The translations under genes were made by a program, and so were the position numbers. The notes below the pieces were generated by a model. That model searched no databases, was not told the DNA's origin, and saw only the letters and a program-made list of their open reading frames with translations. From Sporolactobacillus pectinivorans (lineage in GTDB: Bacteria; Bacillota; Bacilli; Bacillales; Sporolactobacillaceae), in NCBI RefSeq assembly GCF_002802965.1, contig NZ_NXGA01000001.1, positions 2,100,180 through 2,164,179 of the forward strand: a stretch of 64,000 nucleotides of DNA. The letters are read 5' to 3'. Positions within the stretch are counted from its first letter, which is position 1. Every line of letters starts with the position of its first letter. Of this stretch, positions 1 through 8,088 are shown piece by piece.

Positions 1-1
1 A

Positions 2-325
2 GTGGTTTTCTTGGTGCTGATGTTTTTCTCCACATTGTTTATTCCATTTGTAAATGTTGCGATAGGCGGATGGATGCCCTGTGTTGTTGATCCGAAAATG
101 ATGGGGAGGGTGGAGAGCTGGAGTACGCCGATTATGATGCTTTTTCAGTCATTGACGCTTGGTTTGATTATGGCTGCCTTTCCGGCCTGGATTTCTATAG
201 AGTCAATTTTCCTTATTGTGGGCAGCCTGACTTTCCTTTCAGCTATTTATTATACCTTTTTCGTGCGGGAGAGCTTAGACCGAATCGCCGCTGTCCCAAC
301 TGTGCGGCCTGGTTCTGAAGCGTAG
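2..325 (+). CDS. MFS transporter, C-terminal part (cut by window edge)
   Basis: The reading frame is open at the left edge and ends in TAG at 323-325. The roughly 107 visible residues contain three hydrophobic helices and end in a short charged tail (RESLDR). The stretch GGWMPCVVDPKMMGRVESW between helices resembles the loop before the last helices of MFS_3-type efflux proteins such as the MefA or enterobactin-exporter group. That placement rests on pattern only. The gene converges on the UbiB-like gene 18 bases downstream, with no clear terminator between them. Substrate cannot be inferred. Confidence 0.7.
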   Translation: MVFLVLMFFSTLFIPFVNVAIGGWMPCVVDPKMMGRVESWSTPIMMLFQSLTLGLIMAAFPAWISIESIFLIVGSLTFLSAIYYTFFVRESLDRIAAVPTVRPGSEA

Positions 326-342
326 AAAGCAACCGAAAAGTG

Positions 343-2031
343 TTAGAACCGCCCGGACCGGAAGATAGCGAGCATCACCAGCAAAAACATGAACAGAACG
401 ATGGTTACTGCAATATCGAGGATCGGAATCCCGTTGAAAACAGGGTGGCTTCCGAAAGTTTCACCCAGTATTATTCCGGCCAGAATAATACTGAAAGCTA
501 GCAGAATGATGCTGAACGATATCCTGTTGGCGGCCCGATCAAGCTTGGTGAGCAGCATTTCCAGCTGAGGAAGTTCCATTTCGACATGCGTTTTTCCCTT
601 ATAAAGATGCATCAGCGTTTTCCGTAATAGTGAAGGAATTTTGATGCTGTTTTCTGCAGCATCGAATAAACTATTATAAAATTTTTTTGAAAGGTGTTCA
701 GGATTCAGACGGTGCAACATCAATTTTCTGCCGTAAGGTTCAGCAATTTCCAGAATGCTGATTTGATCGTCAAGCGCAGTGATCAGTCCTTCGAGCGTGA
801 TCAGGGCCTTTCCAAGAAGCGTGTAATCTTTCGGAATGGAAATGCGGTACTTTTTAGTTATTTCAAATATATCCCGGACAACCAGACCAATGTGAATATT
901 CTTAAAGGGGAGGTCATAATATTTGTCACGCAATAGTTCAAGATCGGTTCTGAACAATCTTTCATCCATACCATCAGGCATCGATGCCATGAGAAAAATA
1001 GTTCGGAAAAGAAGATCAATATCTCCTTTCATCAGGCCGATAATCAGGTTTGCAAAGTTGTGCTTCATTTCTTCATTTAAAGTGCCGACCTGACCAAAGT
1101 CGATGTAGGCGACTTTATTTCCCGGAAAGAAAAATAAGTTACCTGGATGAGGATCGCCATGAAAAATACCAGCGATTAATGCCTGATCAAGAAAAGAACG
1201 GACCAGGCGTTCAGCGATGATCCTATGATTGAATCTTTGCGATGAATCATTGACCACATCGCTATATTTGGAACCATGAATGTATTCCAGTGTCAGAACC
1301 TGTTGAGTGGAATATCGCCAATATACTTTTGGAATAATGATTTCTTCATCATCAGCAAAGTAGTGGCAGATTTTTTCAGTATTTCTGCCTTCCCTGAAGT
1401 AGTCCAGTTCAAGCCGGATTGCCTGGGAAAATTCTTCGACCAAATCGCAGATCTGAAAGCTTTTTGCCCAGGCATAGCGTTTTTCTATCAATGTCGCTAA
1501 TTCCCTGAGAATTTCAATGTCATTGCTGATCACGGTCTCGATGTCCGGTCTTCTGACTTTGACAACTACACTTTCTCCGGTGACTAATTCTGCCCGGTGA
1601 ACTTGCGCGATTGAAGCGGCTGCGAGACAGTCTTCCTCAAATTTGGAAAAGGCATTTTCTGTCGAGGCGCCGAGTTCCTCGCCAACGACGGCTTTAATGA
1701 TTTTGGGGTCGAGAGGAGTGACATGATCCTGCAGTTTTCTCAATTCTGCAGCGATCTGTTCCGGTATGAGGTCGGTCCTGAGACTGAGCAGCTGGCCGAG
1801 TTTAATAAAGGTAGGACCGAGTTCTTCACACATAAGCCTGATTCTTCTGCCAAGAGGTTTTGCATCACTGTTCTTGCCCGAAAAATCAGAAGCAAGCTGT
1901 TTAGGGAACGAAAGCAGGTGGGACAGTCCGACATCTTTGACGATGTAACCAAATCCATATTTGACGAGCACGGTAAGAATTTCACGATAGCGCTGAATAT
2001 GCCGAATGTGCTTACCAATCATTGGACTCAC
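343..2031 (-). CDS. UbiB/ABC1-family atypical kinase
   Basis: A 562-residue protein of the ABC1/ADCK/UbiB atypical kinase family, whose members act as ATPases in lipid and quinone metabolism. Visible signatures in order are a KxGQ-type motif (FIKLGQLLSLRTDLIP, about residues 75-90), the alanine-rich nucleotide loop (AAASIAQVH), the catalytic HGDPHPGNLF and the metal-binding YIDFGQVG. Two hydrophobic helices at the C-terminus (about 505-560) indicate membrane anchoring. It overlaps the upstream phasin-like gene by four bases, so the two are probably translationally coupled. Family assignment is secure. The substrate is unknown; many Firmicutes with this gene make menaquinone. Confidence 0.93.
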   Translation of the reverse strand: MSPMIGKHIRHIQRYREILTVLVKYGFGYIVKDVGLSHLLSFPKQLASDFSGKNSDAKPLGRRIRLMCEELGPTFIKLGQLLSLRTDLIPEQIAAELRKLQDHVTPLDPKIIKAVVGEELGASTENAFSKFEEDCLAAASIAQVHRAELVTGESVVVKVRRPDIETVISNDIEILRELATLIEKRYAWAKSFQICDLVEEFSQAIRLELDYFREGRNTEKICHYFADDEEIIIPKVYWRYSTQQVLTLEYIHGSKYSDVVNDSSQRFNHRIIAERLVRSFLDQALIAGIFHGDPHPGNLFFFPGNKVAYIDFGQVGTLNEEMKHNFANLIIGLMKGDIDLLFRTIFLMASMPDGMDERLFRTDLELLRDKYYDLPFKNIHIGLVVRDIFEITKKYRISIPKDYTLLGKALITLEGLITALDDQISILEIAEPYGRKLMLHRLNPEHLSKKFYNSLFDAAENSIKIPSLLRKTLMHLYKGKTHVEMELPQLEMLLTKLDRAANRISFSIILLAFSIILAGIILGETFGSHPVFNGIPILDIAVTIVLFMFLLVMLAIFRSGRF

Positions 2032-2381
2032 CTGTCTGTAGTATCATTTTCTAGACCATTACTCTCCGAAGGATGGATGGAGCAATCTTTTGAGCCTTGT
2101 TTCTCAAGATTCTCCAATCTTTCTTTCAATTTGTTATATTCCTCTATAGTAACAAATCCCAAATCTGCGATCGCTCCTTTTGTCTCTTCCCTGAAATCGT
2201 TCTTCCATTCGTTTTTTTTTAATTTTCCTTTATCATTTAATTTTGACAAATAGGATTTTGCTTCGTTTGCGGCGGTATTTCCTTCAGTTGTTAACTCATG
2301 GATGAATTTTTCCGCCTTGTCCTTGCTGATCACGGTTAAACCAAGACCGATGAGAAAAAATCTTTTCAACTGATCATTCAT
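2028..2381 (-). CDS. phasin-like coiled-coil protein
   Basis: A 117-residue, highly charged protein with a short hydrophobic N-terminal segment (FFLIGLGLTVISKDKAEKFI) followed by long amphipathic helices rich in Lys and Glu. The pattern resembles phasin or polyhydroxyalkanoate-granule-associated family proteins that often sit beside UbiB-like kinases. I chose the ATG at 2381 because GGAGTGAG lies about eight bases upstream; an in-frame ATG at 2399 has no comparable ribosome site. The last four bases overlap the kinase gene. No PHA synthase is visible here, so a storage-granule role is not implied; a membrane-surface partner of the kinase is as likely. Confidence 0.75.
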   Translation of the reverse strand: MNDQLKRFFLIGLGLTVISKDKAEKFIHELTTEGNTAANEAKSYLSKLNDKGKLKKNEWKNDFREETKGAIADLGFVTIEEYNKLKERLENLEKQGSKDCSIHPSESNGLENDTTDR

Positions 2382-2478
2382 AGATCTCACTCCAGTCATC
2401 TTTTCTATATTTTAACCAACTTTACAGCCAAAGTATATGAATGCGAATACAGAAAAACGTGTTATTACTGAAAAACAA

Positions 2479-2515
2479 AAAAGCCGGGAAGAAGTTTTAC
2501 CCATTCCTTCCCGAC
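2479..2515 (-). terminator. lexA rho-independent terminator
   Basis: Read on the minus strand, GTCGGGAAG pairs with CTTCCCGGC across a short loop and is followed directly by a run of T. It lies about 30 bases past the lexA stop. Confidence 0.8.
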
Positions 2516-2546
2516 CTTATACTGTAACGGTGATCAAAACCGCTGA

Positions 2547-3158
2547 TTAGCTTATGGTTCTGAAAACCCCGATAACCTTTCCAAGAATCGTGCAATTATC
2601 CAAAAGAATCGGATCCATGGACGGATTCTCCGGCTGCAGCCGGAAATGGTCCTCTTCCTTGAAAAAGCGTTTGACTGTTGCTTCATCCTCCTCAGTCATT
2701 GCGACGACAATTTCCCCATTTTCAGCAGTGTTCTGCTGACGGACGATAACTTTGTCGCCATCAAGTATTCCGGCATTAATCATGCTTTCTCCTGAGACAT
2801 TGAGAATGAAGGCTTCGTCTTCTTCAACCATTGAAAGCGGAACGGGGAAATACTCTTCAATGTTTTCCACGGCGCTGATGGGCATTCCCGCGGTTACTTT
2901 GCCAATGACCGGAACAGGAACTGATTTTTCACTAAAAACATTACTATCGTGATCCAGCACTTCAATCGCACGCGGCTTGGTCGGATCACGCCGGATCAAG
3001 CCTTTTTTTTCCAGCCTTTCAAGATGGCCATGCACTGTGGAGCTTGAAGCGAGGCCAACGGCATTGCATATTTCACGCACCGAAGGAGGGTAACCTTTGG
3101 TTGCAACTTCATGTTTGATAAAATCCAGTATCGATTGCTGGCGATTAGAGATTCTCAT
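2547..3158 (-). CDS. lexA: LexA, SOS repressor with autoprotease domain
   Basis: LexA represses DNA-damage genes and is inactivated when RecA filaments trigger its self-cleavage. The 203-residue protein has a winged helix-turn-helix at about 1-65 ([19 protein letters not shown]) and an S24 peptidase domain. The cleavage site Ala90-Gly91 (VTAGMP), nucleophile Ser125 (SGESM) and catalytic Lys163 (TVKRFF) are all present. The ATG at 3158 is preferred because AAAAGGAG precedes it; a 6-residue longer form starting at 3176 would place that site inside the gene. The divergent gene is yneA and the shared intergenic region carries SOS boxes, so LexA should repress itself and yneA. Confidence 0.97.
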   Translation of the reverse strand: MRISNRQQSILDFIKHEVATKGYPPSVREICNAVGLASSSTVHGHLERLEKKGLIRRDPTKPRAIEVLDHDSNVFSEKSVPVPVIGKVTAGMPISAVENIEEYFPVPLSMVEEDEAFILNVSGESMINAGILDGDKVIVRQQNTAENGEIVVAMTEEDEATVKRFFKEEDHFRLQPENPSMDPILLDNCTILGKVIGVFRTIS

Positions 3159-3214
3159 TGCCCTGCTCCTTTTCATATTCTTTTGCTTATTATATCATTT
3201 GCTATCTTTCGATG

Positions 3215-3300
3215 CAAACATTCGTTCGAACTATTGACGCGAACTAATGTTCTTCATATAATATGATTATCGAACAAACATTCTCAAGAACATATATTCT
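3215..3300. promoter_or_regulatory. four LexA (SOS) boxes between lexA and yneA
   Basis: Four matches to the Bacillus-type box CGAACnnnnGTTCG are visible: 3215-3228 (CAAACATTCGTTCG), 3240-3253 (CGAACTAATGTTCT), 3271-3284 (CGAACAAACATTCT) and 3287-3300 (AGAACATATATTCT). The second has a perfect GAAC/GTTC core and falls in the spacer of the yneA promoter. The others keep most core bases. The arrangement fits LexA control of both divergent genes. Confidence 0.88.
3234..3262 (+). promoter_or_regulatory. yneA promoter
   Basis: TTGACG at 3234-3239 and TATAAT at 3257-3262 are separated by 17 bases, a near-consensus vegetative promoter. A LexA box occupies the spacer. Confidence 0.85.
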
Positions 3301-3328
3301 TTAATAATGAATTATCGGAGGGATACTG

Positions 3329-3625
3329 ATGAATGCATTTTTTCAACGTCATCAATTAAAGGGAATTTCATATGTTGCAATACTTTTGTTCATGACTGTT
3401 GTTCTTTTTTTGACACTGACAAGCCATGTGACTGCCGACAGCAACGGCTTCAGAACGATTACTGTTGAAAAGGGGGACTCACTGTGGTCCATTGCGCAGG
3501 AATATCAGCATCAGAATCCGCGACTTTCGAAGGAATCATTTATTGAGCTGGTCGAAAACGAAAACGGGCTTGTTCGCAATCATATTGAACTTGGCCAAAA
3601 ATTAATCATTCCTATAAATGAATAA
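3329..3625 (+). CDS. yneA: YneA-like SOS cell-division suppressor (LysM)
   Basis: A 98-residue membrane-anchored protein: a short cytoplasmic N-terminus, one transmembrane helix (about 14-34, YVAILLFMTVVLFLTLTSHV) and an extracellular LysM domain (about 43-97, beginning TITVEKGDSLWSIAQEY). In Bacillus subtilis, YneA delays division during the SOS response. The divergent position next to lexA, the LexA boxes and the domain order all match that gene. GGAGGG lies ahead of the ATG. Confidence is high for the family and regulation; the division role is taken from B. subtilis. Confidence 0.93.
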   Translation: MNAFFQRHQLKGISYVAILLFMTVVLFLTLTSHVTADSNGFRTITVEKGDSLWSIAQEYQHQNPRLSKESFIELVENENGLVRNHIELGQKLIIPINE

Positions 3626-3691
3626 ATTCAATCGGCTTATCTTACTTACTGGCACAAGAAAAATCTAGGAAATTATTAAATGAGACATGGC

Positions 3692-3720
3692 TGCCTTTTC
3701 ATTTGCAAGGCAACTTTTTT
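3692..3720 (+). terminator. yneA terminator
   Basis: TGCCTT (3692-3697) pairs with AAGGCA (3707-3712), followed by ACTTTTTT. It sits about 70 bases after the yneA stop. Confidence 0.65.
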
Positions 3721-3730
3721 ATGGTATACT
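3703..3730 (+). promoter_or_regulatory. candidate promoter of a short transcription unit
   Basis: TTGCAA (3703-3708) and TATACT (3725-3730) are 16 bases apart, overlapping the yneA terminator. They point into a gene-poor stretch of about 340 bases. Confidence 0.5.
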
Positions 3731-3755
3731 GTTATATAACAAAAGGTTAATTAAT

Positions 3756-3791
3756 ATGTTTGTAATGAAACAGCAAATTTTAATTGTTTAA
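3756..3791 (+). CDS. possible 11-residue micro-ORF
   Basis: ATG at 3756 is preceded by AAAAGG with a spacing of about nine bases and encodes MFVMKQQILIV before TAA. It starts about 25 bases after the candidate promoter and ends before a hairpin. It may be a micropeptide, a leader peptide or chance. No homologue is recognised. Confidence 0.3.
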   Translation: MFVMKQQILIV

Positions 3792-3796
3792 TCGCG

Positions 3797-3883
3797 TGTA
3801 TTTCATTTTGTGAAATACCGATTAAAATATGTTAAATTCCTCTCGGTGATCTGACCTTGCCTTTCACCGACAGGTTATTTTTC
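3797..3883 (+). terminator. hairpins in the yneA-yneF gap, second one terminator-like
   Basis: A first inverted repeat, GTATTTCA/TGAAATAC, lies at about 3797-3818. A second pairs 3839-3849 with 3864-3874 (CCT-TCGGTGA with TCACCGA-AGG around a C-C mismatch) and is followed by TTATTTTTC. With the upstream promoter this would delimit a transcript of about 150 bases. The rest of 3884-4000 shows nothing I recognise. Confidence 0.5.
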
Positions 3884-4004
3884 ATCCTCCTTCAGATGAA
3901 CGCCTTACATCTTTTATATGTATAGCGTTCTTCCTTTTTTTGTGGATCCTTAATGTTTTCGATTTTCTGACAAACAATAATCAGGATTTCCAATCAAAGT
4001 ATGG

Positions 4005-4034
4005 TTGACCTGATTTCATGGGATAGTGTAAACT
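4005..4034 (+). promoter_or_regulatory. candidate yneF promoter
   Basis: TTGACC (4005-4010) and TAAACT (4029-4034) are 18 bases apart. The AAGGAGGA ribosome site and start codon of yneF follow within 40 bases. Confidence 0.5.
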
Positions 4035-4070
4035 GAGAAATGGAAAATTGACACAAGGAGGAACAGGCAC

Positions 4071-4289
4071 ATGCTGTGGCTATACATATTAGTGGGCATT
4101 GTCAGTCTGGCTGTTGGATTAATCCTTGGCTTCCTGATTGCCCGTAGATATATGATGAACTATCTGAAGAAGAATCCGCCGATTAATGAACAGATGCTCC
4201 GTGTGATGATGACTCAAATGGGCCAGCACCCGTCACAAAAAAAGCTCAATCAAATGATGAAAGCGATCAATAATCAGACGAAGGATTGA
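4071..4289 (+). CDS. yneF: YneF, UPF0154 small membrane protein
   Basis: A 72-residue protein with one N-terminal transmembrane helix (about 3-24, [20 protein letters not shown]), the basic stop-transfer ARRYM and a conserved cytoplasmic tail ([32 protein letters not shown]). This is the full UPF0154 pattern and the usual length. A strong AAGGAGGA site lies eight bases upstream. The gene is monocistronic, with its own promoter-like sequence and terminator. The family has no settled function. Confidence 0.95.
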   Translation: MLWLYILVGIVSLAVGLILGFLIARRYMMNYLKKNPPINEQMLRVMMTQMGQHPSQKKLNQMMKAINNQTKD

Positions 4290-4295
4290 CCCATT

Positions 4296-4332
4296 GGCCC
4301 AACCGGATACAGTAATCCGACTGGGCCTTTGT
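4296..4332 (+). terminator. yneF terminator
   Basis: GGCCCAACCGGAT pairs with ATCCGACTGGGCC with a small internal mismatch, followed by TTTGTT. Confidence 0.8.
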
Positions 4333-4479
4333 TATACTTGGGCATGTTTTTAGCTTAAATGGCTAGTCGTTCTTCAGAAAGAATTTAGTTCGATTTAAAA
4401 TGACTTGCGTGGGGCGCTTCCGCAGATGAAAATCATGATAAAATAGAAAGCAATGGTCGTACATTTCAATGAGGCAGGG

Positions 4480-5412
4480 ATGATGAGTATGAAAATCGGG
4501 GTCGTTGGCATTGGTTCAATTGCAGAGAAAGCCTATTTGCCAGTTTATGCTGGTTTGAAAGATGTTGAATTTCATTTTTGTACGCGCAATGCGCAGACGC
4601 TTGAAAAAATCAGTGCGATGTACCGATGGAAATATCTTTATCAATCTATCGATCAACTAATTGAAAGCGGTATCGAAGCCGCTTTCGTTCATGCTGCAAC
4701 TTCAGCCCATCCGGCAATCATTTCTAAACTATTAAACGAAGGAATTTCTGTCTATGTAGACAAACCGATTGCTGACCATTATGAAACGGCGAGGGAACTT
4801 ACAGAACTTGCTGAAAAACAAAAGGTATTGTTGATGACCGGATTCAATCGGCGTTTCGCACCACTTAACAACGAAGCTTTTGCAGTTCCTGGCAAATCGA
4901 TGATTGTTTACCAGAAAAATCGTGTCAATGATCCCAAGAACATTCGAACCTTTGTATATGATGATTTTATCCATGTTGTGGATACAGTCCGTTATTTGCT
5001 TAATCAGCCTGTCGATAGGATTGACGTGGCTGCAAAGAAAAACGAAGCTAATCTTTACACAAATCTCAGCGTCAATTTGCATGCAGGCAACCGGATGGTC
5101 GTTACAGTGATGAGCAGGATGAGCGGGGCTAATCAGGAACGGCTTCAGATTATGTCGCCGGCCGGTGAATATATCGTGCATAATCTGACTGAACTTGAAC
5201 AAATAAATGGCACGGGCAGGTTTCGGAAACAATTTAGCGACTGGACCGCGACTCTATATAAGAGAGGTTTTGTGCAGATTATTACGGCTTTTCTTGATGC
5301 TGTAAAAGCGCACAAAAGTGAGCCGATCTCGAAGGCGGATGCATTGGAAACGCATTTGATTTGTGAGAGAATAGTTCAGAAGGCAGAGAGGAAAGATGAG
5401 CCGATGAACTGA
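4480..5412 (+). CDS. Gfo/Idh/MocA-family oxidoreductase
   Basis: A 310-residue NAD(P)-dependent dehydrogenase. The Rossmann nucleotide site is at the N-terminus (IGVVGIGSIAEKAYLP), followed by the family's KP motif (VYVDKPIADHYETA, about residue 95) and MTGFNRRFAPL. The C-terminal alpha/beta substrate domain follows. A GAGG site at 4471-4474 best serves the ATG at 4480 or 4483; an upstream in-frame ATG at 4453 lacks one, and ATG 4489 gives the shortest plausible protein. The substrate, probably a sugar or polyol, cannot be told. The neighbours do not form a sugar pathway with it. Confidence 0.9.
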   Translation: MMSMKIGVVGIGSIAEKAYLPVYAGLKDVEFHFCTRNAQTLEKISAMYRWKYLYQSIDQLIESGIEAAFVHAATSAHPAIISKLLNEGISVYVDKPIADHYETARELTELAEKQKVLLMTGFNRRFAPLNNEAFAVPGKSMIVYQKNRVNDPKNIRTFVYDDFIHVVDTVRYLLNQPVDRIDVAAKKNEANLYTNLSVNLHAGNRMVVTVMSRMSGANQERLQIMSPAGEYIVHNLTELEQINGTGRFRKQFSDWTATLYKRGFVQIITAFLDAVKAHKSEPISKADALETHLICERIVQKAERKDEPMN

Positions 5413-5458
5413 AACGAATTAATAGGTTTTAACAACACATGTTTGTGCTAGCTGGGGG

Positions 5459-5947
5459 ATGAATAAGATAGCCGCAGAAATAATTGGATTATTGATTGGT
5501 GTGCTGTTCGCCTGCATGGTGATTTTTATCCGACTGAAGGCATCTAAGAAACCGACGAATGCAAAGAAGTTATTGCTTCCACCGCTATTCATGGCGACTG
5601 GATTTATAATGTTTATTGAGCCGAAAACATGGCTCCCTTATTGGGAAGCAGGATCGGCTTTTCTGGTGGGGATGGCCTTTTCCATATTTCTAATTAAAAC
5701 GTCAAAATTTGAACGTGTTGACGATGCCGTTTATTTAAAACGATCCAAGGCATTCGTATTTATTCTCATCGGGCTGCTCGTTGTGCGCACTGTAATGAAG
5801 ATTGCATTGGAACAGACCGTCAGCGTGCCGCAGACCGCTTCCTTTTTTTTCATCCTGGCATTCGGCATGATCCTGCCGTGGCGCCTTTCTATGTATCTGA
5901 TGTATCGAAAATTGCTTAGAGACGGACTGACTGATTTAGACCGATAA
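5459..5947 (+). CDS. ccdC: CcdC-like integral membrane protein (DUF1453)
   Basis: A 162-residue protein with about four to five membrane helices. The segment KLLLPPLFMATGFIMFIEP is typical of the CcdC (B. subtilis YneJ) family, linked to cytochrome c maturation, as are FERVDDAVYLKRSKAF and the C-terminal LPWRLSMYLMYRKL. The ATG at 5459 follows GGGGG almost directly, an unusually short spacing, so initiation may be weak. No ccdA or ccdB partner is in the window, so a cytochrome role is an inference from the family. It lies 46 bases after the oxidoreductase gene. Confidence 0.85.
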   Translation: MNKIAAEIIGLLIGVLFACMVIFIRLKASKKPTNAKKLLLPPLFMATGFIMFIEPKTWLPYWEAGSAFLVGMAFSIFLIKTSKFERVDDAVYLKRSKAFVFILIGLLVVRTVMKIALEQTVSVPQTASFFFILAFGMILPWRLSMYLMYRKLLRDGLTDLDR

Positions 5948-5976
5948 ATATTTACTGAGAAGATAGGTGGGAGCAT

Positions 5977-6828
5977 TTGATCTGGATCGGACTGACAGGA
6001 TGGGGAGACCATCCTAGTTTATATGAGTCTGACACAAAAGCTTCGAAACTGGAGCGCTATTGCAGCCATTTTCCGATTGTTGAGTGTGACAGCTCGTTTT
6101 ACGCCATGCAGCCGGAAAAGAATTATGTAAACTGGGCGAATGAAACACCGGATGGATTCCGTTTTATCGTCAAAGCCTATCAAGGTATGACTGGACATCT
6201 GAGAGGGAAAACAAGTTTCAAAACCATTGGAGAAATGTTTGATATGTTTCGCATGTCCATTGAGCCGCTGCTTCAGTCAGGAAAATGCCCGATGATCCTT
6301 TTTCAGTATCCACCCTGGTTTGACTGCTCTACTGAGAATATTGAAAAGCTTCGTTATACAAAAGAAAGAATGGGAAAGGTACCCGTTGCTATTGAGTTCC
6401 GAAATCCAACCTGGTATCTGCCGAGAATAAAAACGAAAACGCTGTCATTCCTTCAAAAAGAAGGATGGATTCACACCATTTGCGATGAACCTCAAACCGA
6501 AACCGGGTCCGTTCCAATGGTGCTTTCCGGTTGGGGTGACACAGTTCTGGTCCGCCTTCACGGACGCAATCTGGCAGGCTGGCTGGATCACGGACCAAAC
6601 TGGAGAAAAGTGCGCTGTCTGTACCGATACAATGGCAAAGAATTGGACGAATGGAAACGGCACCTAATGACCCTTAATCAGAAAGTCAAAAATGTGTACG
6701 TTTTGTTTAATAATAATTCGGGTGGGGATGCTGCAGGAAACGCAAAACAATTGATCAGTCTGTTAGGACTCCACTATCCCGGACTTGCACCGAAGCAACT
6801 CGGATTTTTCGATAATAACTCATTATGA
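5977..6828 (+). CDS. DUF72-family protein (YunF-like)
   Basis: A 283-residue protein of the DUF72 family, which adopts a TIM-barrel fold and has no agreed enzymatic role. Landmarks are WIGLTGWGDHPSLY at the N-terminus, FPIVECDSSFYAMQP, GFRFIVKAYQGMTGH, VAIEFRNPTWY and the C-terminal VYVLFNNNSGGDAAGNA. The start is TTG at 5977, where AGGTGGGAG gives a good ribosome site. The short gap after the CcdC-like gene and the absence of an obvious terminator suggest cotranscription. Confidence 0.93.
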   Translation: MIWIGLTGWGDHPSLYESDTKASKLERYCSHFPIVECDSSFYAMQPEKNYVNWANETPDGFRFIVKAYQGMTGHLRGKTSFKTIGEMFDMFRMSIEPLLQSGKCPMILFQYPPWFDCSTENIEKLRYTKERMGKVPVAIEFRNPTWYLPRIKTKTLSFLQKEGWIHTICDEPQTETGSVPMVLSGWGDTVLVRLHGRNLAGWLDHGPNWRKVRCLYRYNGKELDEWKRHLMTLNQKVKNVYVLFNNNSGGDAAGNAKQLISLLGLHYPGLAPKQLGFFDNNSL

Positions 6829-6857
6829 AAATGAATATTTTTATTTTTTCTATCTAG

Positions 6858-6869
6858 ATGTCTAGACAT
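6858..6869. promoter_or_regulatory. NagR (dre-type) operator
   Basis: ATGTCTAGACAT is a perfect 12-base palindrome with the TCTAGA centre of dre sites bound by NagR/DasR-type HutC regulators. It lies 47 bases upstream of nagA and overlaps the -35 region. Confidence 0.75.
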
Positions 6870-6890
6870 AATGACAATTCAAATGATAAA
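6863..6890 (+). promoter_or_regulatory. nagA-nagB-nagR promoter
   Basis: TAGACA (6863-6868) and GATAAA (6885-6890) are 16 bases apart. The alternative TAAAAT at 6887-6892 gives 18. The -35 lies inside the palindromic operator, so a bound repressor would block polymerase. Confidence 0.55.
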
Positions 6891-6915
6891 ATAAGGGCAA
6901 AAGGAGCGAATAATC

Positions 6916-8088
6916 ATGTTGAAAAGAATAATCGGCTGTACTATTTATTCGGATCATGACTGGATTGGCAACGGGAGTCTGGCATTTAATCAGGGAAAAA
7001 TCGTGTCGGTTGGACACTCACTGGATCAAGGCTCAGATGAAGTTTTTCATTTTCCTTCAGAGTATAAATGTATACCGGGAATGATCGATATGCATATTCA
7101 TGGGGCTAATGGCGCTGATACGATGGACGCGACACCGGAAGCGCTGGGCACGATTGCTTCAACCCTCCCCAAGGAAGCAACGACTTCATTTCTCGCTACG
7201 ACAATTACGCAGTCTGAAGAGGCTATTGAATCTGCACTGGTTAATGCTGCCCAAGTAATCGGGCGACAGAAACCTGGCGAAGCAGAGATTCTGGGCGTTC
7301 ATCTGGAAGGCCCGTTTATCAGCAAAGACAAGTGCGGAGCACAGCCGCAGGAATATATCTCAGATGCCGATATTGAACGCTTTGATAAATGGCAGAAACT
7401 GAGCGGTGGTCACATAAAAGAAGTGACGCTTGCCCCTGAAATAAAAGACGGACTGTCCCTTATCCGCCATCTTGCCGATCAGCATGTTGTCGCGTCAATC
7501 GGCCACAGCAATGGTGTTGATGAGGATGTCATCCGGGCTATCGCTGCAGGCGCTACCCAAGTGACGCATGTCTATAATGGCATGAGGGGCATGCATCATC
7601 GTGAACCCGGCATTCTGGGTGGGGCGCTGCTGCATCATGAATTGTATACTGAACTGATCTGCGACGGCAAGCATGTATGCCAGGGAATGGTCAACCTTGC
7701 TTATAAACTGAAAGGCAGCGATCGAATGATTCTGATTACAGATGCCATGCGTGCCAAGTGCCTGAAAAACGGCGTTTATGATCTTGGCGGTCAGGAAGTC
7801 CATGTAAAGGACGGATTGGCTGTCCTTTCATCGGGGACGATTGCCGGCAGCGTGCTGAAAATGGATCAGGCGTTAAGAAATATGCTTACATTTACGGATG
7901 CGACACTTGAAGATATTGTCCAGATGGGTGCTATCAATCCTGCACTTCAATGTGGCGTATTTGACCGAAAAGGGTCACTCGAAGTGGGCAAGGATGCTGA
8001 TTTCATCATTCTTGACGGGCAAAACCAACTGGTTATGACCGTGTGCAGAGGAACTATCGCTTATCAAAGAGAAGGGGCTCTTCAGTAA
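6916..8088 (+). CDS. nagA: N-acetylglucosamine-6-phosphate deacetylase
   Basis: NagA removes the acetyl group from GlcNAc-6-phosphate, giving glucosamine-6-phosphate. The 390-residue amidohydrolase shows the metal-ligand segment GMIDMHIHGANGADTMDAT, HLEGPFISKDKCGA, the ligand histidines in SIGHSNG and VTHVYNGMRGMHHREPG, and the catalytic Asp in ILITDAM. It is the first gene of nagA-nagB-nagR; its stop overlaps the nagB start (TAATG), implying coupled translation. The order and the NagR-like operator match the B. subtilis system for amino-sugar use and cell-wall recycling. Confidence 0.97.
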   Translation: MLKRIIGCTIYSDHDWIGNGSLAFNQGKIVSVGHSLDQGSDEVFHFPSEYKCIPGMIDMHIHGANGADTMDATPEALGTIASTLPKEATTSFLATTITQSEEAIESALVNAAQVIGRQKPGEAEILGVHLEGPFISKDKCGAQPQEYISDADIERFDKWQKLSGGHIKEVTLAPEIKDGLSLIRHLADQHVVASIGHSNGVDEDVIRAIAAGATQVTHVYNGMRGMHHREPGILGGALLHHELYTELICDGKHVCQGMVNLAYKLKGSDRMILITDAMRAKCLKNGVYDLGGQEVHVKDGLAVLSSGTIAGSVLKMDQALRNMLTFTDATLEDIVQMGAINPALQCGVFDRKGSLEVGKDADFIILDGQNQLVMTVCRGTIAYQREGALQ

